This document shows positions 18,503-27,058 of a stretch of DNA of 64,000 bases, piece by piece; position 1 is the first letter of the stretch; every line of letters begins with the position of its first letter. The notes under the pieces were generated by a model. That model did not search any database. It saw only the letters and a program-made list of their open reading frames with translations, and had not been told where the DNA came from. Both the position numbers and the translations under genes were made by a program. Origin of the DNA: Streptomyces sp. NBC_00525 (GTDB lineage Bacteria; Actinomycetota; Actinomycetes; Streptomycetales; Streptomycetaceae); the NCBI RefSeq assembly GCF_036346595.1, contig NZ_CP107834.1, positions 5,580,001 to 5,644,000 of the forward strand, written 5' to 3'.

Positions 18503-19170
18503 CCGCCCTCGTCCGCTACCAGGCCGCCCTGCTCGTCCGGTCCCAGCGCTGGCCGGCGCCCGTGCTGCTGTACGCGGCGTTCCTCGCCGTGGGCGTCCGC
18601 TCCGGGCAGCCCGTCCTGGACTCGCTCGGTTACGCCGCCGCCGGGATGCTGCCGGTCACCGCCTGGCTGGTGCGGATCTGCGTGACGCAGGAGCCGCCCG
18701 CCGCCCGCACCGTCGTCGCGGCGGCGGTCGGCGGACGGCCGCGGGTCCATCTGGCGGCGCTGCTCACCGCGCTGGGATGCGCCGGGGCGCTCGGGGCGGT
18801 CGCCACCGCCGTGGTGCTGGCGATCAGCGATTGGGCGAGCACCGACCACCTGGTGCGGGTGCCCCCGGGGCCCGCCGGGGCGGCCGGGCTCCTCGCCACC
18901 GCCTGCTGCGTGCTGCTGGGCGCGGCGGTGGGCGCGCTGTGCGGCCGGCCGCTGCTGCACGGACGCGGCTGGTCGCTCGCCGCGACGGCGCTCGCCGCGC
19001 TGCTGGCACTGGTCACCGCCGGTTCGCCCGCGCGGTACGCGGTGACGGGCCTGGTCACCGGCTCGCTGACCGGCACCGTCCACATACCCGTGCTCCCGCT
19101 CCTCGCCGCGGCCGCCGTGGCGACCGCGGCGCTCGCGCTCGCCTGCCGGCTCACCTCGGTACGCGGCTGA
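18499..19170 (+). CDS. Integral membrane protein, probable ABC permease
   Basis: Protein of 223 residues with about six hydrophobic segments (for example VLLYAAFLAVGV, ALGAVATAVVLAI, LLATACCVLLGAAVGAL, LAATALAALLALVTA, VLPLLAAAAVATAALALA). It overlaps the ATPase gene by ATGA, so it is the likely membrane partner of a small two-gene ABC exporter. No recognised permease family motif is visible; substrate unknown. Confidence 0.72.
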   Translation: MTALVRYQAALLVRSQRWPAPVLLYAAFLAVGVRSGQPVLDSLGYAAAGMLPVTAWLVRICVTQEPPAARTVVAAAVGGRPRVHLAALLTALGCAGALGAVATAVVLAISDWASTDHLVRVPPGPAGAAGLLATACCVLLGAAVGALCGRPLLHGRGWSLAATALAALLALVTAGSPARYAVTGLVTGSLTGTVHIPVLPLLAAAAVATAALALACRLTSVRG

Positions 19171-19184
19171 GTAGGCTCGTACGT

Positions 19185-19397
19185 ATGAGTGAGGACAGGA
19201 ACGAGCGGACGGAAGCGGAATCCGGGTCCTACTGCGAGACGGGCGCGCCCGAGACCCCGGAGCGGGCCGACGGGCCGCCGTACGCGGAGTGCGTGCTGTG
19301 CCGGGAGCCCACGGAGTACGCCGAGTCGGTCAAGGGGATCACGCTGTGCCCGGTCTGCGAGTGGCAGGAGGCCCAGCGCTCGGCGTGCTCCGGTTGA
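19185..19397 (+). CDS. Small Cys-pair (zinc-ribbon-like) protein
   Basis: Protein of 70 residues with an acidic N-terminus, then two CxxC knuckles, ECVLCREP and TLCPVCEW, 20 residues apart, as in zinc ribbons. It starts at ATG 19185, 14 bp after the permease stop, so it probably ends the AIM24-ABC operon. It resembles small conserved Streptomyces proteins of unknown role. Zinc binding is inferred from cysteine spacing. Confidence 0.7.
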   Translation: MSEDRNERTEAESGSYCETGAPETPERADGPPYAECVLCREPTEYAESVKGITLCPVCEWQEAQRSACSG

Positions 19398-19409
19398 CGG
19401 GGCCCCGCC

Positions 19410-20246
19410 TCATCCGGCCATCAGCTCGGACACCTTGACGAAGCGGTAGCCGCGCTTCCGCAGCTCCGGCACGATCTGGCGCACCGCGTCGACGGTGGCC
19501 GGGGCCGCGCTGCGGGTGCAGTGCATGACGACCAGCGAACCGGACCGCACCCCGTCCAGCACCTGCGCGGCGACGGCGTCCGCGTCCGTCGCGAAGGCGT
19601 CGCCGCCGACCACGTCCCACTGCACGGCGGTCACCTTCTCCGGCCCGAGGGCGCGCAGCGTGTCGTCGTCGTAGCAGCCGCCGGGGAAGCGGAAGTACGG
19701 CACCACATTGCGGGCGCCGGTCCGGCGGATCGCCGTGAAGGCCCGCCGCACCTCGTCGCGCACGGCGCCCTCGTCCACGGTCGGCAGCCCGTAGCAGGGC
19801 GTGGTGAACGCGTAGTGGCTGTAGGAGTGGTTGCCGATCTCGAACAGCGGGTCGGTGCCGATGGAGCGGGCCTCGGCGGGGTACTCCTCGGCCCACCGCC
19901 CGGTCATGAACACCGTGGCGGGCACCTTCAGCCGGCGCAGCAGGGCGATGAGTTCCGGATTGTCGAAGCGTTCACCGGCCGCCGCGCGCGGGCCCTCGTC
20001 GGCGGTCATGTCGGCGTCGAAGGTGAGCGCGACGACCTTCGCCGCGCGCTGCGGCCCGCGCTCGAAGACGGGCGTCACCCCGCCGGGCCCGGGCGCCATG
20101 ACGGGCGCCTGCCGCTCGGCGGACGCCGAGGGCGCGGGCGAGGCGGGCGGCCGTTCGACGGCCGTACGGGGCTCGGCCCGGCCGCAGCCGAAGAGCACCG
20201 CACCAAGGACACCCAAAGCGGCCATTTTATATGCATATCGGATCAC
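19410..20246 (-). CDS. Polysaccharide deacetylase lipoprotein (NodB homology)
   Basis: Protein of 278 residues. The N-terminal hydrophobic segment with lipobox AVLFGCGRA indicates a lipid-anchored extracellular protein. The CE4 domain shows motif 1 as LTFDADM (Asp-Ala-Asp rather than Asp-Asp), motif 2 as NHSYSH with both metal His, and motif 3 as RFPGG. Expected reaction is N- or O-deacetylation of cell-wall glycans; substrate unknown. Start uncertain: GTG at 20246 has only GGAAG directly abutting it, and ATG at 20225 would leave a shorter but still valid lipoprotein signal. The upstream sequence is locally AT-rich. It is convergent with the small Cys-pair gene (12 bp apart). Confidence 0.87.
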   Translation of the reverse strand: MIRYAYKMAALGVLGAVLFGCGRAEPRTAVERPPASPAPSASAERQAPVMAPGPGGVTPVFERGPQRAAKVVALTFDADMTADEGPRAAAGERFDNPELIALLRRLKVPATVFMTGRWAEEYPAEARSIGTDPLFEIGNHSYSHYAFTTPCYGLPTVDEGAVRDEVRRAFTAIRRTGARNVVPYFRFPGGCYDDDTLRALGPEKVTAVQWDVVGGDAFATDADAVAAQVLDGVRSGSLVVMHCTRSAAPATVDAVRQIVPELRKRGYRFVKVSELMAG

Positions 20247-20292
20247 TTCCGGAAGCTAACCGATCAACCGACGGTGATACGGCGCTGGCGCG

Positions 20293-21732
20293 CTAGGAGG
20301 GGGACGCCCCACGCAGATGGCGCATGAGCTGCTCGAAGGCCGCCCAGCTCTCGGCGCTCCCGGCGTCGCCGAGCGGGTAGTAGTACCCCGGCCGCCCGCC
20401 GGGCCCGAGCCGCACCGGGGCCTCCGCGAGCGGGGTCCGGGCGGCGGTGTCGGCGCCCACCTCCCGCACCTCGTCGGAGCCGAGCGCGAAGGCGTACGGA
20501 AGCGGCGGCCGCTCGAAGCGGGGCGGGGCGTGCAGATCGCGGCGGCCCTCGCCGAGCCGGCACAGCATCGTCCGCAGCCCGTGCCGGTTCACCAGCTCGT
20601 CGGCGAGCCCCGGCAGCGCGTCCAGCGCCGGACTCTCGCCGGCGCCGTGGCCGACGACGAGCGTGATGTCCTCCTCGACCCCCGCCGGGGTGCGGCTCAC
20701 CCGCAGGGTGGCCACGGCGGGCCGATCCGGGCTGCCCACGGCCACCAGCCAGGTCGGCCGGGGCGCACGCTCGTACGCGAGGGCGGTGAGCCGGCGCCGC
20801 GACCAGGTGAGACCGGCGGGCTCCGACGTCCCCCAGCCGGCCGGCGGGGCGCCGGTCAGCGCGGTCCAGGCGGTCTCCAGGGCGCCGCCGAGGACGAGGT
20901 CGGCGGTGGGGCGGTGCGTGGTCCGCAACGACACGACGAGCTGCCGCTCGGCGGTGGGCCCGGCCTCGGTGAACGCCTCGGCTACCGGGGTCCGCCCGTC
21001 CGCGTCCCGGTCCGGGGCGAAGGCGTCGTCCTGCCAGCGGAGTACGGCGCCGGTGAGCCCGTCGTAGTAGCCGCACCGCTCGTCCCGGACGACCCAGCGG
21101 GCGTCGGTGGACTGGAGCAGCAGCCGGGTCGGCAGCGAGAGCAGGCAGTGCGGCGGGGTGACGATCTGGAGCGAGCGGTCGCTCTCCACGGCAGCCCGGA
21201 ACGCCTCCGCCAGCCAGCTCGTCATGGGGACGACCGGCCGGTCCTGGAGGACGACGGCCGCCTTGTCGGTGAGCATGTCCACGGCCGGCTGCGCGGCGGC
21301 GGGTGCGGGCACGGCCGTGATGCCCGAGAGGATGTCCGAGACGTCTACGGGCTGGGCCGCGCCGGTGGTGCCGGGGGCGTCGGCGGGCCAGACCGTGCCG
21401 CCCAGCAGCATGGTCAGCCGTGCGGCGAACGCCCCGGCGAGCGCGTCGGCCCGCGCCACCCCGGCGGCGGCCCGCGCCTCCACCCACCACCAGGGCCCGT
21501 CCCCCTCCGGCGCGGCGCCGGCCCCGAGCAGCCGGGCGGCCTCACCGGGCACCTGGATCAGCAGCGGCACCTCCACGGACACCAGCGGCCGCCCCTCGTC
21601 GTCGCACAACTGCACGACGGCCCCGTCCCCGGCGGACCCCACCCGCAACTCGGGCCCCCCGGCGAGCAACCCGGCGAGCACGCTCATCGAGTCGGGCATG
21701 CGCCGGGTGAGAGCGACGACGTCCTGGGTCAT
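20293..21732 (-). CDS. DUF6177 family protein
   Basis: Protein of 479 residues, soluble, without signal peptide. It contains VVPMTSWLAEAFRAAVESDRS, SLPTRLLLQSTDARWVVRD, a C-terminal PYAFALGSDEVREVG and GYYYPLGDAGSAESW. I match it by overall pattern to DUF6177, found in actinobacteria often near WXG100/type VII-like genes. Function unknown. ATG at 21732 overlaps the pentapeptide gene stop (ATGA), coupling it to the toxin island. The last 45 codons are followed by 46 bp before the deacetylase start. Confidence 0.72.
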   Translation of the reverse strand: MTQDVVALTRRMPDSMSVLAGLLAGGPELRVGSAGDGAVVQLCDDEGRPLVSVEVPLLIQVPGEAARLLGAGAAPEGDGPWWWVEARAAAGVARADALAGAFAARLTMLLGGTVWPADAPGTTGAAQPVDVSDILSGITAVPAPAAAQPAVDMLTDKAAVVLQDRPVVPMTSWLAEAFRAAVESDRSLQIVTPPHCLLSLPTRLLLQSTDARWVVRDERCGYYDGLTGAVLRWQDDAFAPDRDADGRTPVAEAFTEAGPTAERQLVVSLRTTHRPTADLVLGGALETAWTALTGAPPAGWGTSEPAGLTWSRRRLTALAYERAPRPTWLVAVGSPDRPAVATLRVSRTPAGVEEDITLVVGHGAGESPALDALPGLADELVNRHGLRTMLCRLGEGRRDLHAPPRFERPPLPYAFALGSDEVREVGADTAARTPLAEAPVRLGPGGRPGYYYPLGDAGSAESWAAFEQLMRHLRGASPS

Positions 21733-22415
21733 ACGGGGTCCTTCCCCTCGATGTGCACCTGCCGCGCCGGCCGTCGCGGCGGGACCACCTGGACCGCGGC
21801 GCCGCGCGCGCCGAACCATGCTTCCAGGTCCGCGCCGCCCACTTCGCGGGAGCCCTCGCCGTCGACGACCGTGACGGGCCCGAAGGCGGTGCCGGTGAGG
21901 CCGCGTACAACGGTGTCGTCGTCGACGATCACCTTGAAGGTGTTATGGGCCAGAACCGCATCGGTCAGGTCCGCCCCTCGCAGGTCGAAACGGAACAGCG
22001 ACGCACCCATGATGCGCGTCCCGCGAAAGCTCGCCCGCGACGCATCGACGCCGTGCAGCGATGAGTTGACCATGTCGGCCCCGTCGAGCCGGGCGGCCCG
22101 GAGCACGGCCCCGTCGAGCTTCGCCCGGACGAGGTCGGCGCCGACCAGATTTGCCCCGGTCAGGTCCGCCCCGCTGAGGTCCGCACGGTAGAAACTCGCC
22201 GACGCGAGTTCCACGCCCGCCAGCACCGCGTCGATGAGCCACGCACCGGAGAAGTCGCCGTTCGCGAGACGGGCACCCCGGAAGTCGTGCTCGATGCCGT
22301 AGAGGCTGTAGCTCATGTCATCGAGCCATTCCCTCAACTGCTGCGCTGCCGCCGGGTCGGCGGGGAACGTGGCCGGCTGCCACGGGGTCGATTCGGTGAG
22401 GGACGTATCCGTCAC
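21729..22415 (-). CDS. Pentapeptide-repeat protein (third of three paralogues)
   Basis: Protein of 228 residues. A short helical N-terminus (QLREWLDDMSYSLYGIEHDFRG) is followed by A(D/N)LxG-type pentapeptide repeats (about residues 50-155), which form a quadrilateral beta-helix. A conserved C-terminal module follows, with VVRGLTGTAFGPVTVVDG and VGGADLEAWFGARG. The start is GTG at 22415, overlapping the preceding stop as GTGA with GGGAGAG upstream. It is paralogous to the genes at 23179 and 23846. Downstream position to a toxin gene suggests an immunity role (inference). Confidence 0.85.
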   Translation of the reverse strand: MTDTSLTESTPWQPATFPADPAAAQQLREWLDDMSYSLYGIEHDFRGARLANGDFSGAWLIDAVLAGVELASASFYRADLSGADLTGANLVGADLVRAKLDGAVLRAARLDGADMVNSSLHGVDASRASFRGTRIMGASLFRFDLRGADLTDAVLAHNTFKVIVDDDTVVRGLTGTAFGPVTVVDGEGSREVGGADLEAWFGARGAAVQVVPPRRPARQVHIEGKDPV

Positions 22416-23101
22416 CGCGAGCTCTCCCACGCCTCGCGGACTTCCGTCCGTACGCGCTCGTTGCCGACCGTCGCGAGGTACTCGCCGAACGCCCGGATCT
22501 CCGGCCCCCCGGCCCGGTGGACGATCGTGACGGCGTGCTGCACCGTGCGGGGCGAGGCGCTGACCCGTAGCACGCTCATGGCCAGCTCGGCCGCCAGGGG
22601 GCCGTCGACCGGCGCGACGGCGCAGGCCAGGTCCACCAGTTGCGTGGCGAGGTCGAACCGCTGCTTCTCCCCGGCGGCCAGGGCACGCACACCACGGCCG
22701 ATGGCTTCCTCGATCTCACCCAGCGTGGCCCTGATCGTCGCGTTGTCGATCAGCTCGCCGAGCCGGTCCTCGAAGTACTGCGTGTCGGCGAGCCGCACGA
22801 GCGCGCGGAACGCCTCTACGCGCAGCGCCGCCGTGCCCTTCTCCTCGACCTCGTAGTGGCTCGCGTCCACGGCCACCGCCAACTGCGAGAACGTGCTGTC
22901 CACGGAGAACTTCCGGTCGATCGAGCAGTCGTACCACGGGGTGCCCTCCGGGTCGCCGGCTGCCCGGATCACCGCGTTGAACCCGGCCGCCTCACCCTCT
23001 TCCGTCAGATCCCGGCACGCCAGAAAGCGATCCATGGCCGCTGCGCCGGGCTCGTTCATCACACGAACGAGCCCGGCGACGCGGTCGAGTTCCTGATCCA
23101 T
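22412..23101 (-). CDS. Hypothetical helical protein inside the pentapeptide array
   Basis: Protein of 229 residues that I do not recognise. It is predicted mostly helical, with acidic and Ala-rich stretches (LGEIEEAIGRGVRALAAGE) and no signal peptide or membrane span. ATG at 23101 has AGAGGG upstream. It overlaps the following pentapeptide gene by 4 nt and lies 77 bp after the preceding one, interrupting the array. This suggests insertion of a separate cassette, perhaps another immunity-like gene. Confidence 0.75.
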   Translation of the reverse strand: MDQELDRVAGLVRVMNEPGAAAMDRFLACRDLTEEGEAAGFNAVIRAAGDPEGTPWYDCSIDRKFSVDSTFSQLAVAVDASHYEVEEKGTAALRVEAFRALVRLADTQYFEDRLGELIDNATIRATLGEIEEAIGRGVRALAAGEKQRFDLATQLVDLACAVAPVDGPLAAELAMSVLRVSASPRTVQHAVTIVHRAGGPEIRAFGEYLATVGNERVRTEVREAWESSR

Positions 23102-23178
23102 CAACCCTCTTCCTTGGACAACTGACCCGGAGGCATCGGCTGTAGCTCGTATCGCCGAGCCATCCCGAATGTGGCCAC

Positions 23179-23838
23179 CTACCGCGACGGCCGGCGCGGT
23201 GGGATGACCTGGACCTGCCCGCCGCGCGCGCCGACCCACGCCTCCAGGTCCGCGCCGCCCACTTCGCGTGCGGAGTCTCCCTCGACGACCGTGATCGGCC
23301 CGAAGACGGTGCCGCGCAGTCCGCGCACAACCGTGGTGTCGTCGGCCTTGATCTCGAAGAAGTTCTCCTCGACCACCGCGTCGGACAGGTCGCTGCCCCG
23401 CATATCGACGTCGAGCAATTCCGCGCCGACGAACCGGGTCCCCCGGAAACTGGTGCCCCTGGCGTCGACATCGCACAGCGAGGCACCGACCAGGTCCGCA
23501 CCGTCGAGCACCGCCGACCGCAGGACGGCCTCGTCCAGATTGGCCTTCACCAGATCCGCATCGGTCAGGTCCGCACGCGTCAGGTCCGCCGACTGGAGGT
23601 CGGCCCGGTAGAAGGAAGCGCCGACGAGCCGGACCGCCACCAGGACGGCGTCGGTGAACCAGGAATTCGAGAAATCCCCACCGGAGAGGTCGGCGTTCCG
23701 CAGGTCCTGCCCGGCGCAGTCGAGACCGCGACCGGGGGCGGTGAGCCATTCCCGCAACAGGCCTGCCGCTCCCGGGTCCGCAGGGAGAGCTTTCGGTTTC
23801 CAGTTCTTGGGTGCGTCGATGGGCGTGAGCTCGCTCAA
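23179..23838 (-). CDS. Pentapeptide-repeat protein (second of three paralogues)
   Basis: Protein of 219 residues with the same architecture as its neighbours: N-terminal LLREWLTAPGRGLDCAGQDL, pentapeptide repeats from about residue 45, and a C-terminal module with VVRGLRGTVFGPITVVEG and VGGADLEAWVGARG. No ATG or GTG fits. The best start is TTG at 23838, 7 nt after the preceding stop, with GGTAGG upstream. The aromatic SLYGFEHDF segment of its paralogues is replaced by a Cys-containing GLDCAGQD, so the copies have diverged. Confidence 0.82.
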   Translation of the reverse strand: MSELTPIDAPKNWKPKALPADPGAAGLLREWLTAPGRGLDCAGQDLRNADLSGGDFSNSWFTDAVLVAVRLVGASFYRADLQSADLTRADLTDADLVKANLDEAVLRSAVLDGADLVGASLCDVDARGTSFRGTRFVGAELLDVDMRGSDLSDAVVEENFFEIKADDTTVVRGLRGTVFGPITVVEGDSAREVGGADLEAWVGARGGQVQVIPPRRPSR

Positions 23839-23845
23839 TGTGTAC

Positions 23846-24493
23846 CTACCGCATCTCCCGGTGTGGCGGGATGACCTGGACCTGCCCGCCGCGTGCGCTG
23901 ATCCACGCCTCCAGGTCCGCGCCGCCCACCGTCTGGGAAGAGTCTCCGTCAACGACGGTGATCGGTCCGAAGACGGTGCCGGTCAGGCCGCGAACCAGAG
24001 TGGATTCGTCGACCGTTACCCGGAAGGTGTTCTCGAAGAGAACGGCGTCGGTGAGGTCTGCTCCCCGCATGTCCGTGTCGAACAGTGCCGCACCCATGAT
24101 CCGGGTCCCGCGAAAGCTCGCTCGCGACGCGTCGACGTCGTACAGCGATGATTTGACCATGTCAGCACCATCGAGCCTTGCTGAGCGAATCACGGCTTCA
24201 CTGAGGTCGGCCCGGACAAGATCGGCACCTGTGAGATCTGCGCCCGTGAGGTTCGCGGACTGGAGATCGGCACGATAGAAGCTCGCCCCCCTGAATTTTA
24301 CCCCTGCCAGATTGGCTTGAGTGAACAATGCCAGTGTGAAATCACCCCCCGAAAGGTCGGCTCCCCGGAAATCGTGTTCGAATCCGTAAAGGCTGTAACC
24401 ATCTTCGGCGAGCCATTCCTGCAACTGTCGCTTCGCCTCGGGATCGACAGGAAAGGCGATTGGCTTCCAACTCTTAGGGGTACCAGATGACAT
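23846..24493 (-). CDS. Pentapeptide-repeat protein (first of three paralogues, overlaps toxin gene)
   Basis: Protein of 215 residues: N-terminal LQEWLAEDGYSLYGFEHDFRG, repeats such as RADLQSANLTGADLTGADLV, and a C-terminal module with VRGLTGTVFGPITVVDG and VGGADLEAWISARG. ATG at 24493 lies inside the toxin coding sequence (20-nt overlap), the usual position of a cognate immunity gene. Stretches of lower G+C appear in its 5' half, like the toxin tip. Pentapeptide proteins of the Qnr/McbG type protect gyrase by DNA mimicry; whether this applies here is unknown. Confidence 0.85.
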   Translation of the reverse strand: MSSGTPKSWKPIAFPVDPEAKRQLQEWLAEDGYSLYGFEHDFRGADLSGGDFTLALFTQANLAGVKFRGASFYRADLQSANLTGADLTGADLVRADLSEAVIRSARLDGADMVKSSLYDVDASRASFRGTRIMGAALFDTDMRGADLTDAVLFENTFRVTVDESTLVRGLTGTVFGPITVVDGDSSQTVGGADLEAWISARGGQVQVIPPHREMR

Positions 24494-26486
24494 TGTCTTC
24501 CCAGCCGTGGTCTTTGATGATGCCCTTGATGCTGTCGATCGCTATCTGATTTGCATTCCGGACGTCGATTATAACAATGCGATTATGGACTTTTATCTGG
24601 TGGGTGAGGTTTTTGATCCAGATTCCTGCATGCTTTGCCGGATTGTATGCGCCGGGGAATGGCTTGGTGAGCAGGTCTGGATTTCGCATCGTGTTGAAGG
24701 GGGGCCAGAATGAATGAATTCCCTTGATGTCGTAGTACTTGCCTGTTGATGCGGAGTAAAACTCGCCCATGTCTGCGCCAGGCGGACGCTGGATGTCTGC
24801 CGGGAGGCGGCCCTGCTCTCGCAGGTCAAGTCCCACTCGTGCTTCGTCCATGGAGGATTTTGAAACTCTCCCCATGTGATCCGGGTCGTACTTCAAGTGG
24901 TCGAACTCGTCCGGAGCCCGCTGTTCCACCTCGTCCAGGTGGTCCCAGTGGGCCGCCCGCTCCTCCGTTGTGAAGGCGGGCAGCGGTTCGTTCGGGCGGT
25001 CGCCGCCGCCGTGCGGGCCTTCGGTCGGGCCGTCGTTGCCCGAGCCGCCGTTGCCATCGCCGTGGCCGCCGCCACCGCCGCCCGGCGTGTGGGCGTCGGA
25101 GCCGCCCGCGCCGCCGCTCGGCGCATGGGGCGGCGGGTTCGTCGAGTTCTCCGCGTGGCTCGGGCCGCCCGCGCCCTCCAGGATCTTCTCCTCGGCCGGC
25201 AGCTCGTTCTTGTGCGGTTCGCGGACCGGCTCGGTGTCCGGTACGGGGTTCCCGTGCTCGTCGCGGATGATCGCGTCGTCGCCGATCACGCGCGGGTTGC
25301 CCTGCTCGTCCACGTATCTGACGCCGTTGTCGGTCGTCCGGGCCATGTCGTCGACGCTCGCGCTGCCCGCCTTCAGGCTCTCCAGCAGGTCGCCGGCCTT
25401 GATCTTGGTGACGCCCGCCGCCTTGCCCAGCCAGGTCATCGGGTCGACCAGCACGCCCGCCTTGCCCGCCACCGCCGCCGCATCGGCGACCGCGCCCACC
25501 TTGCCGGCCCTGCCCAGCTTGAGCAGCGTGCCGGAACCGAGGGTCACCACGTTGAACAGCACCGTGCCGAAGGCGCGCGACGGATCGGTGCCCCACTCGT
25601 CCCAGGCGACCAGCGACTTGCCGAAGTTGCGCAGGGCCGCCTTCTGCCGGTCGCTGTCGCTGTGGTCGGTCGGGCCGAACATCTGGTCCATCGCCCAGTC
25701 GTACGGCGTCATGAGGTACGCGCTGACCCCGCCGAAGACGTCACCGATGCCCGACCACGTCTTCTTGAAGTTGTCCCAGTCGAAGACGTTGACCATGCTG
25801 CCGAGGCCCTTGATCGTGCCCCAGACCCCGTCGACGAAGAAGCCCTTCAGCGCGCCGCCGACGTTGTCCTTCGTCCATTCCCACGCGGCCCGCAGCCCCG
25901 TGTACTCGCGCTCGTCCACCGTGCCCCACGGCGTCTCGCTCGCGTCCTTGACGTCGTCGGCCCTGAAGCCGTACATGCCCGCCTTGTGCGAGCCGTCGTC
26001 CACGACGAAACGCGTACCGCCCACCAGCGCGGTGATCTTGTTGGCCGCGTCGCGCTCGGCGCCCTGGAAGGCCACCCACGTCGTGCCGACCTCGTGGACC
26101 AGGCGCTCGTTCTCGTCGATCTTGTCCTGGTCCTGCTGCCAGTCGTCGTCGTCCTTGTTCTCCGCGACGAACTTCGCCGCGTCCTCGCGGAGCCGGTTCA
26201 TCCGGGCCACCAGCGGCCGGGCCGCCGTCGCGAAGCCCGAGAGCGCCCCGCTCACCGTCTCCAGCTTGTCCGCGAACGCGTCCGCCTTGTCCCGCACCGG
26301 GATCGTGGAGTCGAGCAACTCCTCCTGCTCCGGCGCGTCATAGACCGGATCGAGAGTCTGGAAGGCCTCGTGGACGTCCTTCCCCGTGGTCCGGATGGCA
26401 CCGGCCGTCGTCTTCAGCGCGGCCGCGTGCGTCTCCAGGGTCGCCAGATTGCCGGTGAAGGTCGGTATCTTCCCCAGGTCGATCAC
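24474..26486 (-). CDS. Polymorphic-toxin-like protein with AT-rich C-terminal domain
   Basis: Protein of 670 residues without signal peptide. Residues 1-150 form a long helical, WXG/LXG-like secretion region (a WVAF turn at 137-140). Residues 190-350 are a conserved middle domain (TPYDWAMDQMFGP). A disordered Pro/Gly linker spans 450-500. The C-terminal 130 residues form a separate domain with ADMGEFYSASTGKYYDIKG, where D586-x-K588 preceded by Glu suggests a PDDEXK-type nuclease (inference). The stop is TAA and the tip is strikingly AT-rich: 24541-24600 has 24 G/C of 60. GTG at 26486 overlaps the DUF6507 stop. Export is probably type VII-like, but no secretion genes are in the window. Confidence 0.78.
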   Translation of the reverse strand: MIDLGKIPTFTGNLATLETHAAALKTTAGAIRTTGKDVHEAFQTLDPVYDAPEQEELLDSTIPVRDKADAFADKLETVSGALSGFATAARPLVARMNRLREDAAKFVAENKDDDDWQQDQDKIDENERLVHEVGTTWVAFQGAERDAANKITALVGGTRFVVDDGSHKAGMYGFRADDVKDASETPWGTVDEREYTGLRAAWEWTKDNVGGALKGFFVDGVWGTIKGLGSMVNVFDWDNFKKTWSGIGDVFGGVSAYLMTPYDWAMDQMFGPTDHSDSDRQKAALRNFGKSLVAWDEWGTDPSRAFGTVLFNVVTLGSGTLLKLGRAGKVGAVADAAAVAGKAGVLVDPMTWLGKAAGVTKIKAGDLLESLKAGSASVDDMARTTDNGVRYVDEQGNPRVIGDDAIIRDEHGNPVPDTEPVREPHKNELPAEEKILEGAGGPSHAENSTNPPPHAPSGGAGGSDAHTPGGGGGGHGDGNGGSGNDGPTEGPHGGGDRPNEPLPAFTTEERAAHWDHLDEVEQRAPDEFDHLKYDPDHMGRVSKSSMDEARVGLDLREQGRLPADIQRPPGADMGEFYSASTGKYYDIKGIHSFWPPFNTMRNPDLLTKPFPGAYNPAKHAGIWIKNLTHQIKVHNRIVIIDVRNANQIAIDSIKGIIKDHGWEDNVIWYP

Positions 26487-26872
26487 TTCGAAAGGCCCTT
26501 GCCCTTCAGCTCCTGCGGCGTCGGCGCCTTGGAGTAGAGCTCCTGCTTGTTCTTCGCCATCTCCAGATCGCCCTTGAGGTACTCCTCAGTGGCCAGCCGC
26601 GCCCCGGTCATGGACTTCGCCGTCCGGACGGGCAGGAACTTCAGATCGTCGAGCGTGCCCTGCTGGAATTCCTGCAACGCCTGGGCCACCGGCCCGAACG
26701 CGCCCCCCTCGGGAATCGCGGTGCCGCCCAGCACCAGCGTGCCCGCCGAAGACGCGGACCCCACCAGGTCGTTGTTGTAGGACGTGAATTCCTTCTCGAA
26801 CTCCCCGCCCACCTTGGCGGTCCTCATCAGAACCCGACGAACCCCGGCCGGGTCGATGTCCCACTTGGTCAC
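26483..26872 (-). CDS. DUF6507 family protein (small WXG100-like partner)
   Basis: Protein of 129 residues, mainly helical, starting TKWDIDPAGVRRVL and containing VLMRTAKVGGEFEKEF and AFGPVAQALQEFQQG. Size, position and pattern fit the small helical proteins encoded directly upstream of type VII-like toxins, which act as secretion partners or adaptors. GTG at 26872 follows a G-run; the longer in-frame start at 26986 adds only an Arg-rich spurious stretch. It is first in the toxin island operon and overlaps the toxin by 4 nt. Confidence 0.75.
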   Translation of the reverse strand: MTKWDIDPAGVRRVLMRTAKVGGEFEKEFTSYNNDLVGSASSAGTLVLGGTAIPEGGAFGPVAQALQEFQQGTLDDLKFLPVRTAKSMTGARLATEEYLKGDLEMAKNKQELYSKAPTPQELKGKGLSK

Positions 26873-27058
26873 GGTGCCCCCCCCGTCAAGAATCGTTTCC
26901 CCCGTACGCCCGGCGCGTGCGCGCCGCAGCACACACCGGGCGCGCGCACGAAAGAGAACGCACCCCGCCATCCTGCACCGGCCCACCCGGATGGATCAAA
27001 CCCCCGTGTTACCGACTGCAAAGGAACGGCGGGGTGCGCCCCCGCCCCCGTCAGGTCG

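Noticed and set aside
24507..24713. Plus-strand 68-codon frame in the AT-rich toxin tip
   Set aside because: Lies antisense in the toxin C-terminal domain, has no clear ribosome-binding site and no family match; the AT content is explained by the toxin domain.
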